Source: Massospora cicadina (taxonomy: Eukaryota > Entomophthoromycota > Entomophthoromycetes > Entomophthorales > Entomophthoraceae). Taken from it: DNA of 64,000 nt. Below are positions 11,740 to 21,430 of this stretch, piece by piece. The stretch spans positions 105,338-169,337 of the forward strand of contig JAKSZP010006716.1 of assembly GCA_022478985.1 (NCBI GenBank). Reading direction: 5' to 3'. Numbering within the stretch: position 1 is the stretch's first letter; every line of letters begins with the position of its first letter. The notes beneath the pieces were generated by a model. It saw only the letters and a program-made list of their open reading frames with translations, had not been told where the DNA came from and ran no database searches. Made by a program: the position numbers and the translations under genes.

Positions 11740-13490
11740 TATATTTGTAGTGAAGAGGCCCAGAGTTTTTTTGATGAGTTATGCCAGTATTTAATAGATT
11801 CTCCAATTTTGAAATTTCTGAATTTTGATCAAGAATCTATAATACAAACTGATGCTTCGTTAATAACAATCAGCGCCATGTTGAGCCAAGTAGATGAACT
11901 TGGGGATGAACATCTGGTGGCATATGTGAGCTGGAAAAACTCACCTGCTGAGAGGAATTACATTATGACTGAGTGTGAATGCCTTACGGTCATTTACTTC
12001 TGTAAACACTTTTTGTGTATATCCATGGAATGCATTTCAAAGTGGTGACAGACCACTCCTCGTTGCATTAACTACACAATTTATGAGAACCAGAAGGATG
12101 ACTGGCCTGAATGCGTGGCGGCTCCCCCTTTGGGTTGGGCACCACTAATGCTAAAAAAAGGATAACTGTCCTGATAGTCACTAAGGCTACAGGCTTACAA
12201 TTATGAGATAGTCCACTAAGTGGGAACTTCTCATCATAATGCGGATGGATTATTGTTGTTACCAATAGTCCAGGTGGTATACCAGCAAGCGGATGAGCTA
12301 TTCCAGTGAATGGTGAAAGGAGAAATTGGGAATAAGTTCCAAGAAATCCAAGGTGCACTTCGAAAAGTGATGGAAAACACTGAGAACATGGATGAATAAG
12401 TTTTCAAGGTCATTGATGGGAAACTATTACTATTCCCAAAGCTGTCAGAATGAGCAGCTATCATTCAATCTTATCATAAGGTTGTCAGGCACGGAGGCCT
12501 ATGGAAACAATTGATCATATTCACCAGTACTATTACTGGGAGTCCATCACCTATGATTTAGTGGACTATCTGTCTTGTTGTGTGGAGTGCCAGTTGCAGA
12601 AGCCACATAAGAACATGACCAGATACTGACAGGTCCACTCTGGATTTGCCTGGCATACAGTGTCCATTGATTTTATGGGACCACTGATGATAAGCATGGG
12701 GGATTTAAATACATCATACTTGTGATTGGCCATCTTATGAGATGGGTTGAGATGAAGGCCTTGGAGAAAGTAGATGCTACAAGCACTGTGAAGTTTACCT
12801 AGATCAAGTAGTATAACAACATGGATGCCTGCAGGTCTAAATTAGCGATAATGGAATGAATTTTATATCCCATGTGATCCTGCAACTGAATGAAATAATG
12901 AGGATCCAAGGAGTCATTCTGTACCTTACCAGCTGGAGTTGAATGGACTGGTAGAACGAGTGAATAGAACACTGGCCGTGACGCTGAGGAAGCTGGTTGC
13001 AGGTAGAACTTTTGCATGGGGAATGTAATTTAGTTCAGTAATGTTCACCTACAACATAAATCATCATACAGTGATGGGAAAAACGCCGTTTGGGTTGCTA
13101 TCTGGAAGGAAGGCCGCGTTGCCAACAATATTATATATGGTGGTGAAACCAACATCAGGGATGAGTGTCAATAAATACCTGAACGATTGATGAATATACT
13201 GATTGAAATGCAATCATAAGCATTTGATATGACTTTAAAGAAAAGAATTTAAGTGAAAATGATGGATGGTAAGAACTGACCGCCTTATCAGAATACCGAA
13301 TAGGCAAAAAATTTGCCTATTGCAATATGCATGGTTTTGGGAGAAGAAACAAAATGGATACATTGTGGTCAGGTCCATTTGAGATTATCACCAAGATTAC
13401 AATGTATGCCTATTCCATTAAGAACCTCTTGAATGGAAGAACAGTACGTTGAATCCATGCTAAGTATTTAAATCAGTGGATCAAATATAA
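11740..13490 (+). pseudogene. Element C pol: RNase H and integrase
   Basis: RNase H at about 11750-12060 keeps 'IIQTDASL' (aspartate) and 'ERNYIMTECECLTVIY' (glutamate). The integrase zinc finger is near 12470-12610: histidines in 'YHKVVRHGG', then a CXXC in 'CCVECQLQKPHKN'. The core (12650-13010) keeps 'GLVERVNRTLAVTLRKL', including the glutamate region of the DDE triad, in a shifted frame. The C-terminal 'GPFEIITKI...YSIKNLLNGR' segment is at about 13370-13440. There is no chromodomain. Stops and shifts are frequent. The ORF fades out near 13490, where an AT-rich spacer with repeated motifs begins. Confidence 0.6.
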
Positions 13491-13514
13491 TAAAAAATAA
13501 AAAAGAGTTCCCAA

Positions 13515-13700
13515 GGGACCACTGAACCATTAAATTGGTTATGTCCTGATAATTTGTTCAAGTCCAAAAAAAGGACTGCTGAACCAAACTAGATGATTTT
13601 TCTTAAAAATAAGATCTTTGAACCATAGAAAATTGGTAGGTCTAAGTATACCTAGGAACCAATTTGGGGGAATAAAATAAAAAGATGGACCGTTAAACTG
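13515..13700 (+). repeat. Repeated 15-nt motif in the post-pol spacer of C
   Basis: Degenerate copies of GGACYGCTGAACCAW lie at 13516-13530, 13573-13587 and 13612-13626, with a weaker one at 13686-13699. The same motif occurs four times, inverted, at the same place in D (44660-44845). The spacer is AT-rich with A and T runs, and lies between the end of pol and the antisense frame. Confidence 0.6.
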
Positions 13701-13829
13701 AGAAAAGGTCAAGTCCCATACAAAAATAAGAAAAAAATAAATATTGATAAAATATAGCAGGGAAAAAAACGTATTGAAAAAATATATATTTTTATAATTT
13801 TTTATTAGGTATCCTCAACTAGGGGATGA

Positions 13830-15409
13830 TTCTACCTGTCACCTCTTCGGGAGGGAGTATGGATTGCAGTAGGAGTAAAAAAACCATCAAAGTTTATGTG
13901 AGATCAGAAGCTAGTGAGGGCTAGACCTACTTGACACCAAGTTTTTTGAGCTGAGGCATATCCCTGTGAGAAAGTGAATAGGGGAAGAGAGATGTAAATG
14001 TTTTAACATGCCAAATGTGATATTTTAAAGCAGGGAGGGAAGCAACAGAACAAGAAGAGGCAGTCTGAGAATAAACCTGAGTAATCCCAATATGGCATCA
14101 GAGCTGGAAGATTGGCCTTGAGTGCTTGCTGACAGGCTTTGTCAAAAACATTGGACATGTGAACCAGCATCAAGCAAGGGATACTAGGTGGGGGTTGCCA
14201 AGTCATGCCTCCTATTAAAGCCATCAGTGAAAGATACTGATGAGACATGCCTGAAATGAGATAGTCATGCAGGGAGCAAATGGCATCCTGAAGACAACGA
14301 CAATGAGCTTTTTGTGAGTGAAAGTAATGAACAATGAAAGCCAATAGGATGGAAGCTTTGTGGCCCAACTTCAAATAATTTAGCTGGCAAAGCAGAGAGC
14401 ATAGTCTGCAACGTCTTGATCTAGGATGTTTTTGAGACTAGGGGTTCATAGCTATGGAAAGAGCCTTGGTTACTTAGGCCCTCAATTCTGCATAGGGGAG
14501 TTTGAAATGTTTGCTGTTTCCAATGGCTACTTTTGTTGACAAAACATCTGGCTTGTGATACTAGCTGAGTCAGAATAGGAACTTCAGAAGCAAATCCAAT
14601 TTGGTGAGGAATGATCAATTGAGAGCAGAGGGCATTGCTTCAGGAGGTTTGATGATGATGGTAGAAGAATCTGCAAATGGAGCTGAATCCAGAAAACTTT
14701 TAAAGTCTAACTCATTAATCAACAACGAGGGAAGGATTGGTCATGAGTCATTTGAGATGATCACTAATTTGGTTTTGTTGGGGTTGGATACAATTTCCAG
14801 TAATTCCATTTAAGGACTGGCCATGGGTACTTGACTGGGAGTATGAGTCCTAGGAGGACTATAGAAGAGGTTCTGGCATGCAGATTGACTCATCAGTTGG
14901 AGCGAGCCGAAGGACTTTATCAGACATGCTATCGAGCATTTGTTGGTACTGAGACTCCAAATTTGACATATGAGCTAGATGAGAGGGGGATGTTGGACTT
15001 TTATGATAGCTTACGTTATGCACTCTGAGATCAATTAAGCTCTAATTTTGTAGAAAGTTATCTCAAAGCTAATGGGAAATCTCTCTAGAGGAATTAAGAA
15101 TGATATGAGCCAAGAGGTTAATATGAGAAAATAACAAAGGCGAATATAAATGAGCATTATTAATTATGCCATGAAATGAACATTGATGGCAAGGATCACC
15201 TGTTGAGGATGAGAAGAAGAATCATGAAATTGAGGACTCTGGGCCAAGGATCCTGAATATAACAGCAGGTCATATGCCCTGATGTGGGGAAAACTAGATC
15301 CCAGAATTAATATCATCATGAGTAAATCAATCAGCCCAGCATGACAGAAGGTCTTGGGAACCATTCTCTGAGTAGGTGATGGCGAGGAGGAAGAGGAAGA
15401 GAGCTGCAT
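13830..15409 (-). pseudogene. Antisense coding-like frame conserved between C and D
   Basis: On the strand opposite to pol, one frame (codon first bases congruent to 1 mod 3) runs with only scattered stops from an ATG at 15409 ('MQLSSSSSSPSP') to about 13850. Open blocks are 15409-15164 and 14374-14003. The latter includes 'CLQDAICSLHDYLISGMSH' and 'KANLPALMPYWDYSGLF'. The D counterpart (plus strand, 40335 to about 44520) shares 'CLQDAIHSLKNYLISGASH' and 'KTNLPAPVPYWDYSGLF', and a matching start 'MQFSSS'. I recognise no protein family. Many of the stops could be CAA or CGA codons changed by one transition. Antisense ORFs beyond pol are known in some plant Ty3 elements (Grande, for example). 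Whether this one was ever translated is not shown here. Confidence 0.45.
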
Positions 15410-15547
15410 GCTAAATGTCATTTTGAGCATTGTTGAGTAAAATTTGACCATACACCACTTAAACTAAAGAAGTATTCAACCTAGTATACAAAGCGGTATA
15501 CTCCTGTCCCAATCCATTTCTCGCTGGAAATCTAGGAAAGAGGGGGA

Positions 15548-16821
15548 TGAGCTGGAAATTTTTGCCCACATTTGCAGCTGACTAGATTATTAGGGGTCGC
15601 TAGTGGATAATTCCCTATAGCAAAGTGAATTGGATATTGGTTAACCCCAATTTTGGGTTAACAATGTTCAGGGGGATTTTAGGTAATTTGCCTGGTTCAT
15701 ATCTGTCAGGGATAAATCTGGGTGAATGCTTAAGATTTTGTCAGGCAAAGTTGCCAATGAAATGGGGCATCTGATAGTTAATCAATGATTAACTATCAGG
15801 TGTACCAATTGGGATCAGTTAGGTTTCATTACTGACTGATTGGGAATTTAAGGATCAAGTTGTGAGGCGAGTGATGCCACCTGTAACTAGTGAATTGATC
15901 AGTTGGTTCACAACCTGCCTTAATGGGTAACAAGTCACATTACCTAAGCAGGTCGCTTACCAAATATGGTTAGTTCATTGGGATCAAGAGGAAAACATTA
16001 GGGACACATTTTTCAACTCTTTCTGTTTTAGGTTTTGAGGATTACTGATGATGGAATCTTAGCCAGGATGGGGAAGATCATTGCTGCTGAGATGACAATG
16101 GGTAGTCCAACAGCAATGGCTGCCATTTCACTAATGAGGTGCCAATCGAGGTTTGGGCGCTGAATTCCCACTATAAATGTCCCTATGGATTCACATAATA
16201 AAAACACTAATTAACAGAGTAAAAACACAAATATCTTAGTCTAATTCATTTCTAGTTCTATTATACTTCAAGGAAATTATTTCTGTGTGCTTTAATTTGA
16301 GATTGTATAAGATAAAGAGTAAGGATCTGAGCGAGGATCCAGAGAAGAGAAGCTGAGCTTATATGGGGATTGCTGCCAACTGTGTGTTACCAGAGAGAAG
16401 CTGTAAACGAGGATCTGAGTGTGGATCAAGTTAGATGGTATGAGGGGATGAATCCCTATTGATGAAATTTTAAGTATTTTGAGGAGGAATACTGGTCAAG
16501 CGTTGGACCCAACACTAGTGATCAATTAAACTACAGATAATAGTCTTCATACTATTATCAATTAAAAAAATATTTGAAGTGTGTCAACCTTGGGACAAAT
16601 ATACCACACTGAGAATTTTTCTAGCCAGCACAGGTTTTGAACTCAAGTTCTGCACTAGGGTGGAAGCAGTTTTGCCTGCCCAGCTAACCACCCTTCACTA
16701 TTATCAATTGAATATATATTATTATCAGACAATTTTTGGGGTTGCACAACATTGAACCTGTGCAGTTATATATTTAAGATTTTTAAGTCGTTAATGATTA
16801 CCAAACCCTTAAATTTTAACA
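15548..16821 (+). repeat. 3' LTR of element C, carrying a SINE
   Basis: Begins TGAGCTGGAAATTTTTGCCC right after a purine tract and ends AAATTTTAACA. It is about 150 bases longer than the 5' LTR solely because of the SINE and its duplicated target at 16564-16709. Confidence 0.8.
16564..16696 (-). mobile_element. tRNA-derived SINE insertion
   Basis: This 133-bp insertion is absent from the 5' LTR of C and is bounded by a perfect 13-bp duplication, ACTATTATCAATT (16551-16563 and 16697-16709). On the minus strand it begins GAAGGGTGGTTAGCTGGGC (an A-box-like TTAGCTGGGCAGG). A B-box-like GAGTTCAAAACC follows about 45 bases later, and it ends in ATATTTTTTT. Internal pol III boxes, long target duplications and a homopolymer tail are the marks of a SINE. 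It has no coding capacity and would need a LINE's enzymes. Confidence 0.75.
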
Positions 16822-16826
16822 ATCTG

Positions 16827-17602
16827 TTACCTTGGTAAAATAGTCACAAAATTAGAACATGTGCATCACAAATGTGATGGGATGTCTTAAAATATAGCAA
16901 GTCATTGGAGCTGAAGAAGCCCAAATACAGAAGACCCTATTTCAAAATTCAGGTCTAGATCATGAGTCACTTTTAAGATCATAAAATTTCTGTCCACTCC
17001 TGTATCCAAGAGGGCATCAACGGACACCTTGTGTGACCTCAACCAAATTTAAATAGGAAAAAGTAAACATGATCAGTTTATTTGCAACTTTATGGGTTAT
17101 AAGAAGCAAGATGAGGGATTTGCAGGAATATCAACTAGCCTATTACAAGGAAGAGAATGATTCTTCTCATCCAGATGGGTTGCTTCACTCTCTGCCTGTT
17201 CTACAGTGGATAATATAGGCATCAATAGATTTAAAGCTACCTGCTTTACATTGGCATATAAGTCAATAAATTAAAGATTAGCACCTGAGTACATTAGTTC
17301 CAGACCTGGGTAGATAGGGTTAATTTTTAAACAACGTGACAATACTTGTGACTTGACCAAGATTTACATTTTTCTCAGGGTAACTGAACTATCCACATGT
17401 AAGCTTGAATATGAGAGATATTTTACTATGGGCGGAATTAAAGGTGATATCTCATTAAAGTGTAGAACTTTTGATTGAATGAGCATTTTTGCCACCATTA
17501 CCAACAAATGAAACAAGAATAAAAATTCTGCTCATTTAACGAATTGAATGAATCACCTAATGAAAAGAGATGGGTGGAGAAGGTGGAAATTAAGGGTTAG
17601 TG
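16827..17602 (-). pseudogene. Element E internal 5' part: gag/protease remnant
   Basis: On the minus strand near 17035-16980 the translation reads 'VSVDALLDTGVDRNFM', a retropepsin DTG motif matching 'VSFEALVDTGAAGNFM' of A. The rest is short broken frames. It continues into 7194 once element C is removed. The PBS region next to the E 5' LTR (17590-17602) is not clearly like that of A and B. Confidence 0.5.
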
Positions 17603-18601
17603 TGTTATTTCATGGGTTTTTCTTAAAAAGATAGTATTAAGCAGTCAAACTAGATGGATCACCACCTGAAACAACATGAATACCACTGATACAGATAACC
17701 ACAAGAATATACCTAAATGCAAGAGAAAATGCCACTATGTCCAGTTATTCCAGAAACTGGATACCCTAGCTGATAATAATTACTTCAACTCTTAAAATGG
17801 AGAAAAAAGTTAAATATACAGTTGTTTATTTAGATAAAAGTAAGATAGTAAAATAGACTGATGGCTGCACCTGGTGGGGGCTGCTGCCTTATAATCTAAT
17901 CTGGAAAAATGTGGGGTATGCATAGGGCCACCAATCACTATTGCAGCATAGTCTGAGGATCAACACACTAACTAATACTTTACAGCATCAAGTTTGGGTA
18001 CATAATTCTGTATGCTCTGCCCTCATTTGGATTGCCGCTATCAAATTTTGCAAAATTACTTTTTATCCAGACTACAAATTGGCAGAAGGATGGGCCATTT
18101 GGTAAGACAGGTGGGCATGATCCCAAACAGGGGAGTCAGTCTTGATTTCAATTCAAATCAAATGGGTTTTTGAAGCCTGAACCTGTTGAGGATGAGATTG
18201 CCACATTTTCAAAGTCATAAACGTCATGGATGGTTGCTGAGCTTTAATTTGCTTACTCAACATGTTAACATTTGACCGTTTGTTTATCCCCATTAAATAT
18301 ATTTGATTATTTTTACCAACCTTAAATGTATTACAAGTGAAGGCAACTTGGCATCTGGTGCTGCCACCTAGCCTCTACTATCTTCTTGCATGCCCCCTAA
18401 TTCTTCTCACTAACTACTTGGTAATTGGAAATACTAGAAGAAGAGAAACCTTGGAGAATAGGCTGAGCCCCACCTCTCATCTACTACATGGGCTAAATCA
18501 ACCTTGCTGGTGAAAGGCACAGATGTCTTCTTTGTCACTTCTTGGTTCTATGGGGGAACTCCTTCATTTTCAAGTGCAGGAGCTGATCCCCAGGACTTAC
18601 A
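17603..18601 (-). repeat. 5' LTR of element E
   Basis: Uninterrupted copy of the E LTR. Its right edge is TGTAAGTCCTGGGG (minus strand) at 18601. The left edge is approximate, taken at TGTTATTTCATGG. It is homologous to the two blocks of the left LTR. Confidence 0.65.
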
Positions 18602-19583
18602 CCAGCTCTTAAACTGCTTGCTATAGATCCTGAGAATAAAGAGGTGAAACCTCTTTTTAGATTTTTCTTATCCTAGTTCATGTCTTGAGATTATTTAAAT
18701 ATTAACAGCATGCAAAAAATGGCAAATAGCTGTACAAAGGTTATTAACACCTATATATAGACATTCCTTCATCAAGGGAATTGGTGGTTCCACCTGGACC
18801 CCTCTGGATGGAGATTATCCAGGAAGCTTATGACCCCCTGCTGCAGAACAGCAACTTAAAGAAAAGACCTCAGAACTTATTGTTGCTTCTACATCTGGAA
18901 AGGCCTCGCCTTATAGTGGCTTATACATTAATCCTTGTCTCACCTGCAACAACTTCAAACCTAGCTTTCAAAAGGCCTCCAGACTTCTTGTACTACTCCA
19001 AGCTGCTGAAGGCCCTGAAACTTCCATTTCGTTGGACTTTACTATTAGACCTCCCACATCCCAGGGCTATGGTGCTGCATTTATTGCGGATAACCATTTC
19101 AAATATTGGAGCATTTTTTTCTGCTGTTATGCCACTATCACTTCCATCTAAACTGCTTTCTTACATAATTTATCATGTTTTCTGCTCGCATGGTATACCT
19201 AAAGAGATCATCCATGACTGCAGACCGCAATTCACAGCTCAATTTTGGGGAGCACTATTGTCCATATTTGATATTTGCCCCTGAAACTCCACAGCTTTCC
19301 ATACCTAATCATATGGACAACAGAGGAATGCGTACTAAGGTTTAGAACAGTTACTTCATAGTTATTTCATCACTGAAAAGGATTCTGGGCCACACATCTA
19401 CCACTTATGCAATTCTTATATAATAACCTGACCCACTCAGCCACTTGTAATTTCTCAAGATTTGCAAAGCATGGTTACAACCCCAGCTTCAATTAAATTT
19501 AAGGCTTGATTCATCTGTTATGGCCACAAATGAATGAGAAAAGAAGCTTTGGTACATTTACCAGAAGTTCATAGAATAAATGG
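18602..19583 (+). pseudogene. Element G, part 2: Ty3 integrase fragment
   Basis: Near 18785 the frame opens with 'VVPPGPLWMEIIQEAYDP', the segment before the integrase HHCC finger in many Ty3 elements. After a frameshift, 'YHVFCSHGIPKEIIHDCRPQFTAQFW' and the following residues (about 19170-19260) give the core with the second catalytic aspartate (HDCRPQF, normally SDRGPQF). Further broken frames show 'LEQLLHSYF' and 'EALVHLPEVHRI', downstream core sequence. G ends at 19583 against the A LTR. The rest of its pol is not recognisable after 25540, so the right half may be lost. Confidence 0.55.
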
Positions 19584-20708
19584 TGTAAGTCCTGGGGAAC
19601 GTCCTCTGGGTGTTGACCAGGCCATTTTCCCATTTCTGAGTAAGAAGGCACTGAAGAGGATGGCTGTACCCCTCATTACTCAGGGAGATCTCGCTCACAT
19701 AGTAGATGAGCGCTGGGTAACAGCTCTCCCACTTCAGATCCCGTTTCCAGTACCCACACTAACCTTGGCAGAACTGTTATGAGGAATCAGTGAAATCTGC
19801 ACTGAGATTGCCAAAATAAAATTGATCATAACCAATTTGAGTGGCAATCTGCCCAATGCTCAGATTTTAAATGGTCAAAAAGGTATGAAGACTGATCTAT
19901 TGGCTGGAATGCCCTGACAGTTGTGATTCAATTAACATGATGATTGGAAAAATCTCTCCCCTCCCAAATCTGGCAGGCATCACCCCCAATGGGCAGCTTC
20001 CTGCTGACAAATTGGGCGTTGCGCCTGATGCAATGCCATTGACTGAACAAATGGCCCAGCGACCAAGCATGGGCAGGTTGGGCGTTCCAAACCTGTTCCC
20101 AACCAAATGGGCCCACCCCTATGTGGGGTGGCCTTGGGGGATTCCCGCCACTCATTGGGCTAAATGCTGTCATGCCAACCATTGTCAGAAATGTAGTTGA
20201 GCTTTGGTTCAGGCATTTGAGGTTGAACTGACAGTGACTCAGCCCACCGCCAAATTTTGTGATGACAGTTCCCAAGGAACTAACCCGCCCATTCCCAAAT
20301 AATTCGCCAGTTAGGTCAAATTTGAGGGACCCAATCCCAGCTTTGCTTTCCCCCAAATTGACTACTATTTAATCAGTCACATCGCACTGAGAAAATTGTT
20401 GGTCAATTTTTCTTTCCTAAATTTCCATTAAAATTCTTCCCAAAAAATTAGTTTTTACATGTTAAAAATTAAGCCGCCTTATCCACTGATGTTCTTGTAC
20501 CCCTCAGGGTTAACGGCCATGTGCATCTGGTACTTTATTTTGTGCCTATATAAAATTCTGGCTCACTGGCAGATATTGGTGGAACTCTTTCCCAGTTCCA
20601 TATTTGTCATATCAGCAGCAGTGCCCCAGGCATTCTGGTTTGCTGTTTGGATGCTCTGGCATCTGGGCTGGCAGGCCAGTCTAATTCTTACTTGCTGTTC
20701 GCCTGACA
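19584..20708 (+). repeat. 5' LTR of element A
   Basis: Aligns end to end with 24420-25540 (by eye about 95% identical, differences mostly C/T and G/A transitions). It ends CCTGACA immediately before the primer site. Confidence 0.9.
20366..20408 (+). promoter_or_regulatory. Putative LTR core promoter and transcript start of A
   Basis: TATTTAAT at 20366-20373 stands 32 bases upstream of GTTGGTCAATT (20398-20408). The latter is the exact reverse complement of the primer site at 20710-20720, as expected if the transcript begins there. The same spacing occurs in B (33148 and 33180) and the motif pair recurs in the solo LTR near 42400-42445. Confidence 0.65.
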
Positions 20709-20709
20709 T

Positions 20710-20720
20710 AATTGACCAAC
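20710..20720 (+). other. Self-priming primer-binding site of A
   Basis: AATTGACCAAC lies one base after the LTR. It is complementary to GTTGGTCAATT inside the same LTR and not to any CCA-ended tRNA pattern. An 11-nt self-primer is the arrangement known from Tf1/sushi elements. Confidence 0.75.
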
Positions 20721-20768
20721 CATTATTCCTAGCCATTTCCGCCTTTCTCACGTGTGTAGGCGCAGCAA

Positions 20769-21430
20769 TGGTTCCTTCTTTCCAACTGAGCCAGGTTGTA
20801 AAGAAGATTATCTCTGACCACATTAGACCAGCCACACTCAAACCTCCAAAACCATACCCCATAGTTGCCGCGGCTATTTGCCCATTGGTTTCCCCGGATC
20901 CCACCACCATCTCTTCAGTATTGCTGGATTCATCCACAACTACCAATAAGGAGAACTACGCTTACTTCTTAGTACCCATGAAAATTAGCGTTGGTTCTCA
21001 TCACGTCTCCTTTGAGGCCCTGGTGGACACTGGAGCTGCGGGAAATTTTATGAGTGTTGAATTGGTGCAACAATTAAAGCTGGAAATGGATGCGGGCTCC
21101 TCAGTGATGGTGGCCTCATCTGCTTATCAGCCCTCATATGTCATTTGCCAACCGTACCTTTTTCAATCCACCAGTTCACCTTCTGCGATTGCTTTTCAGC
21201 TATGCCAGACTTGGTGTTTCTGGTGATCTTAGGTGTGGGGTGGTGGCGTCGACAACATGTGAAGATTCATTTAGAGTCCAATACGTTGTCATTTACCAAT
21301 GATCATTCAGAGGGAGAATTCCCTTTGATCAACACCCTCAAGAAGGTACAAGGAACTAGCTCTATCACTACCCTAGTCACTTCTGCGGGCGTTCCAGATG
21401 ATTTCCCCAAAAACTTAATGTGCTATTAGA
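20769..21430 (+). pseudogene. Element A protease region
   Basis: One frame runs from the LTR to 21226. The first internal ATG is at 20769. 'EALVDTGAAGNFMSVELVQQL' near 21018-21080 is a retropepsin with an intact DTGA. A frameshift near 21170 leads into 'FLVILGVGWWRRQHVKIHLESN', the C-terminal protease and linker segment, which runs to about 21430. The capsid part of gag present in B is missing. Protease would release pol proteins from the polyprotein. Confidence 0.6.

Larger units (their letters stand above)
7195..16821 (+). mobile_element. Element C: 9.5-kb Ty3/gypsy retrotransposon with tRNA-type primer site
   Basis: Complete LTR-to-LTR element: 5' LTR 7195-8314, primer site at 8317, gag, protease, RT, RNase H and integrase, then about 2 kb of non-pol sequence, a purine tract (AGGAAAGAGGGGGA) and the 3' LTR at 15548-16821. 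The flanking 5-mers are ATCTT (7190-7194) and ATCTG (16822-16826), probably a target duplication with one change. Homologous over its whole length to D. There is no chromodomain. The genes are full of stops and shifts, so it cannot move on its own. It is inserted in the pol of E. Confidence 0.8.
528..18601 (-). mobile_element. Element E: Ty3/gypsy chromovirus-like retrotransposon, interrupted
   Basis: Minus-strand LTR element. Its 5' LTR is on the right (about 17603-18601) and its 3' LTR on the left (528-3989). Read on the minus strand, both LTRs begin TGTAAGTCCTGGG, as do those of A and B. The left LTR ends (minus strand) in CATGACA at 528, which also matches B. A purine-rich tract (minus strand, just right of 3989) precedes the 3' LTR. 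The internal order on the minus strand is protease near 17.0 kb, RT near 6.5 kb, RNase H near 6.0 kb, integrase near 4.9 kb and a chromodomain remnant near 4.2 kb. Element C is inserted at 7195, and the 3' LTR holds about 2.7 kb of foreign insertions. The 5-bp flanks (ACAAC and CCAGC) do not match well. All coding parts are broken. Confidence 0.75.

Noticed and set aside
19897..20356. Overlapping frames on both strands of the A LTR (and at 24711-25188)
   Set aside because: They recur in every LTR copy, run through LTR signals and show no protein similarity.
20459..20768. Start of a 255-codon protein at 20459
   Set aside because: This part lies inside the 5' LTR of A and is repeated in the 3' LTR without a protease behind it; the coding region begins after 20709.
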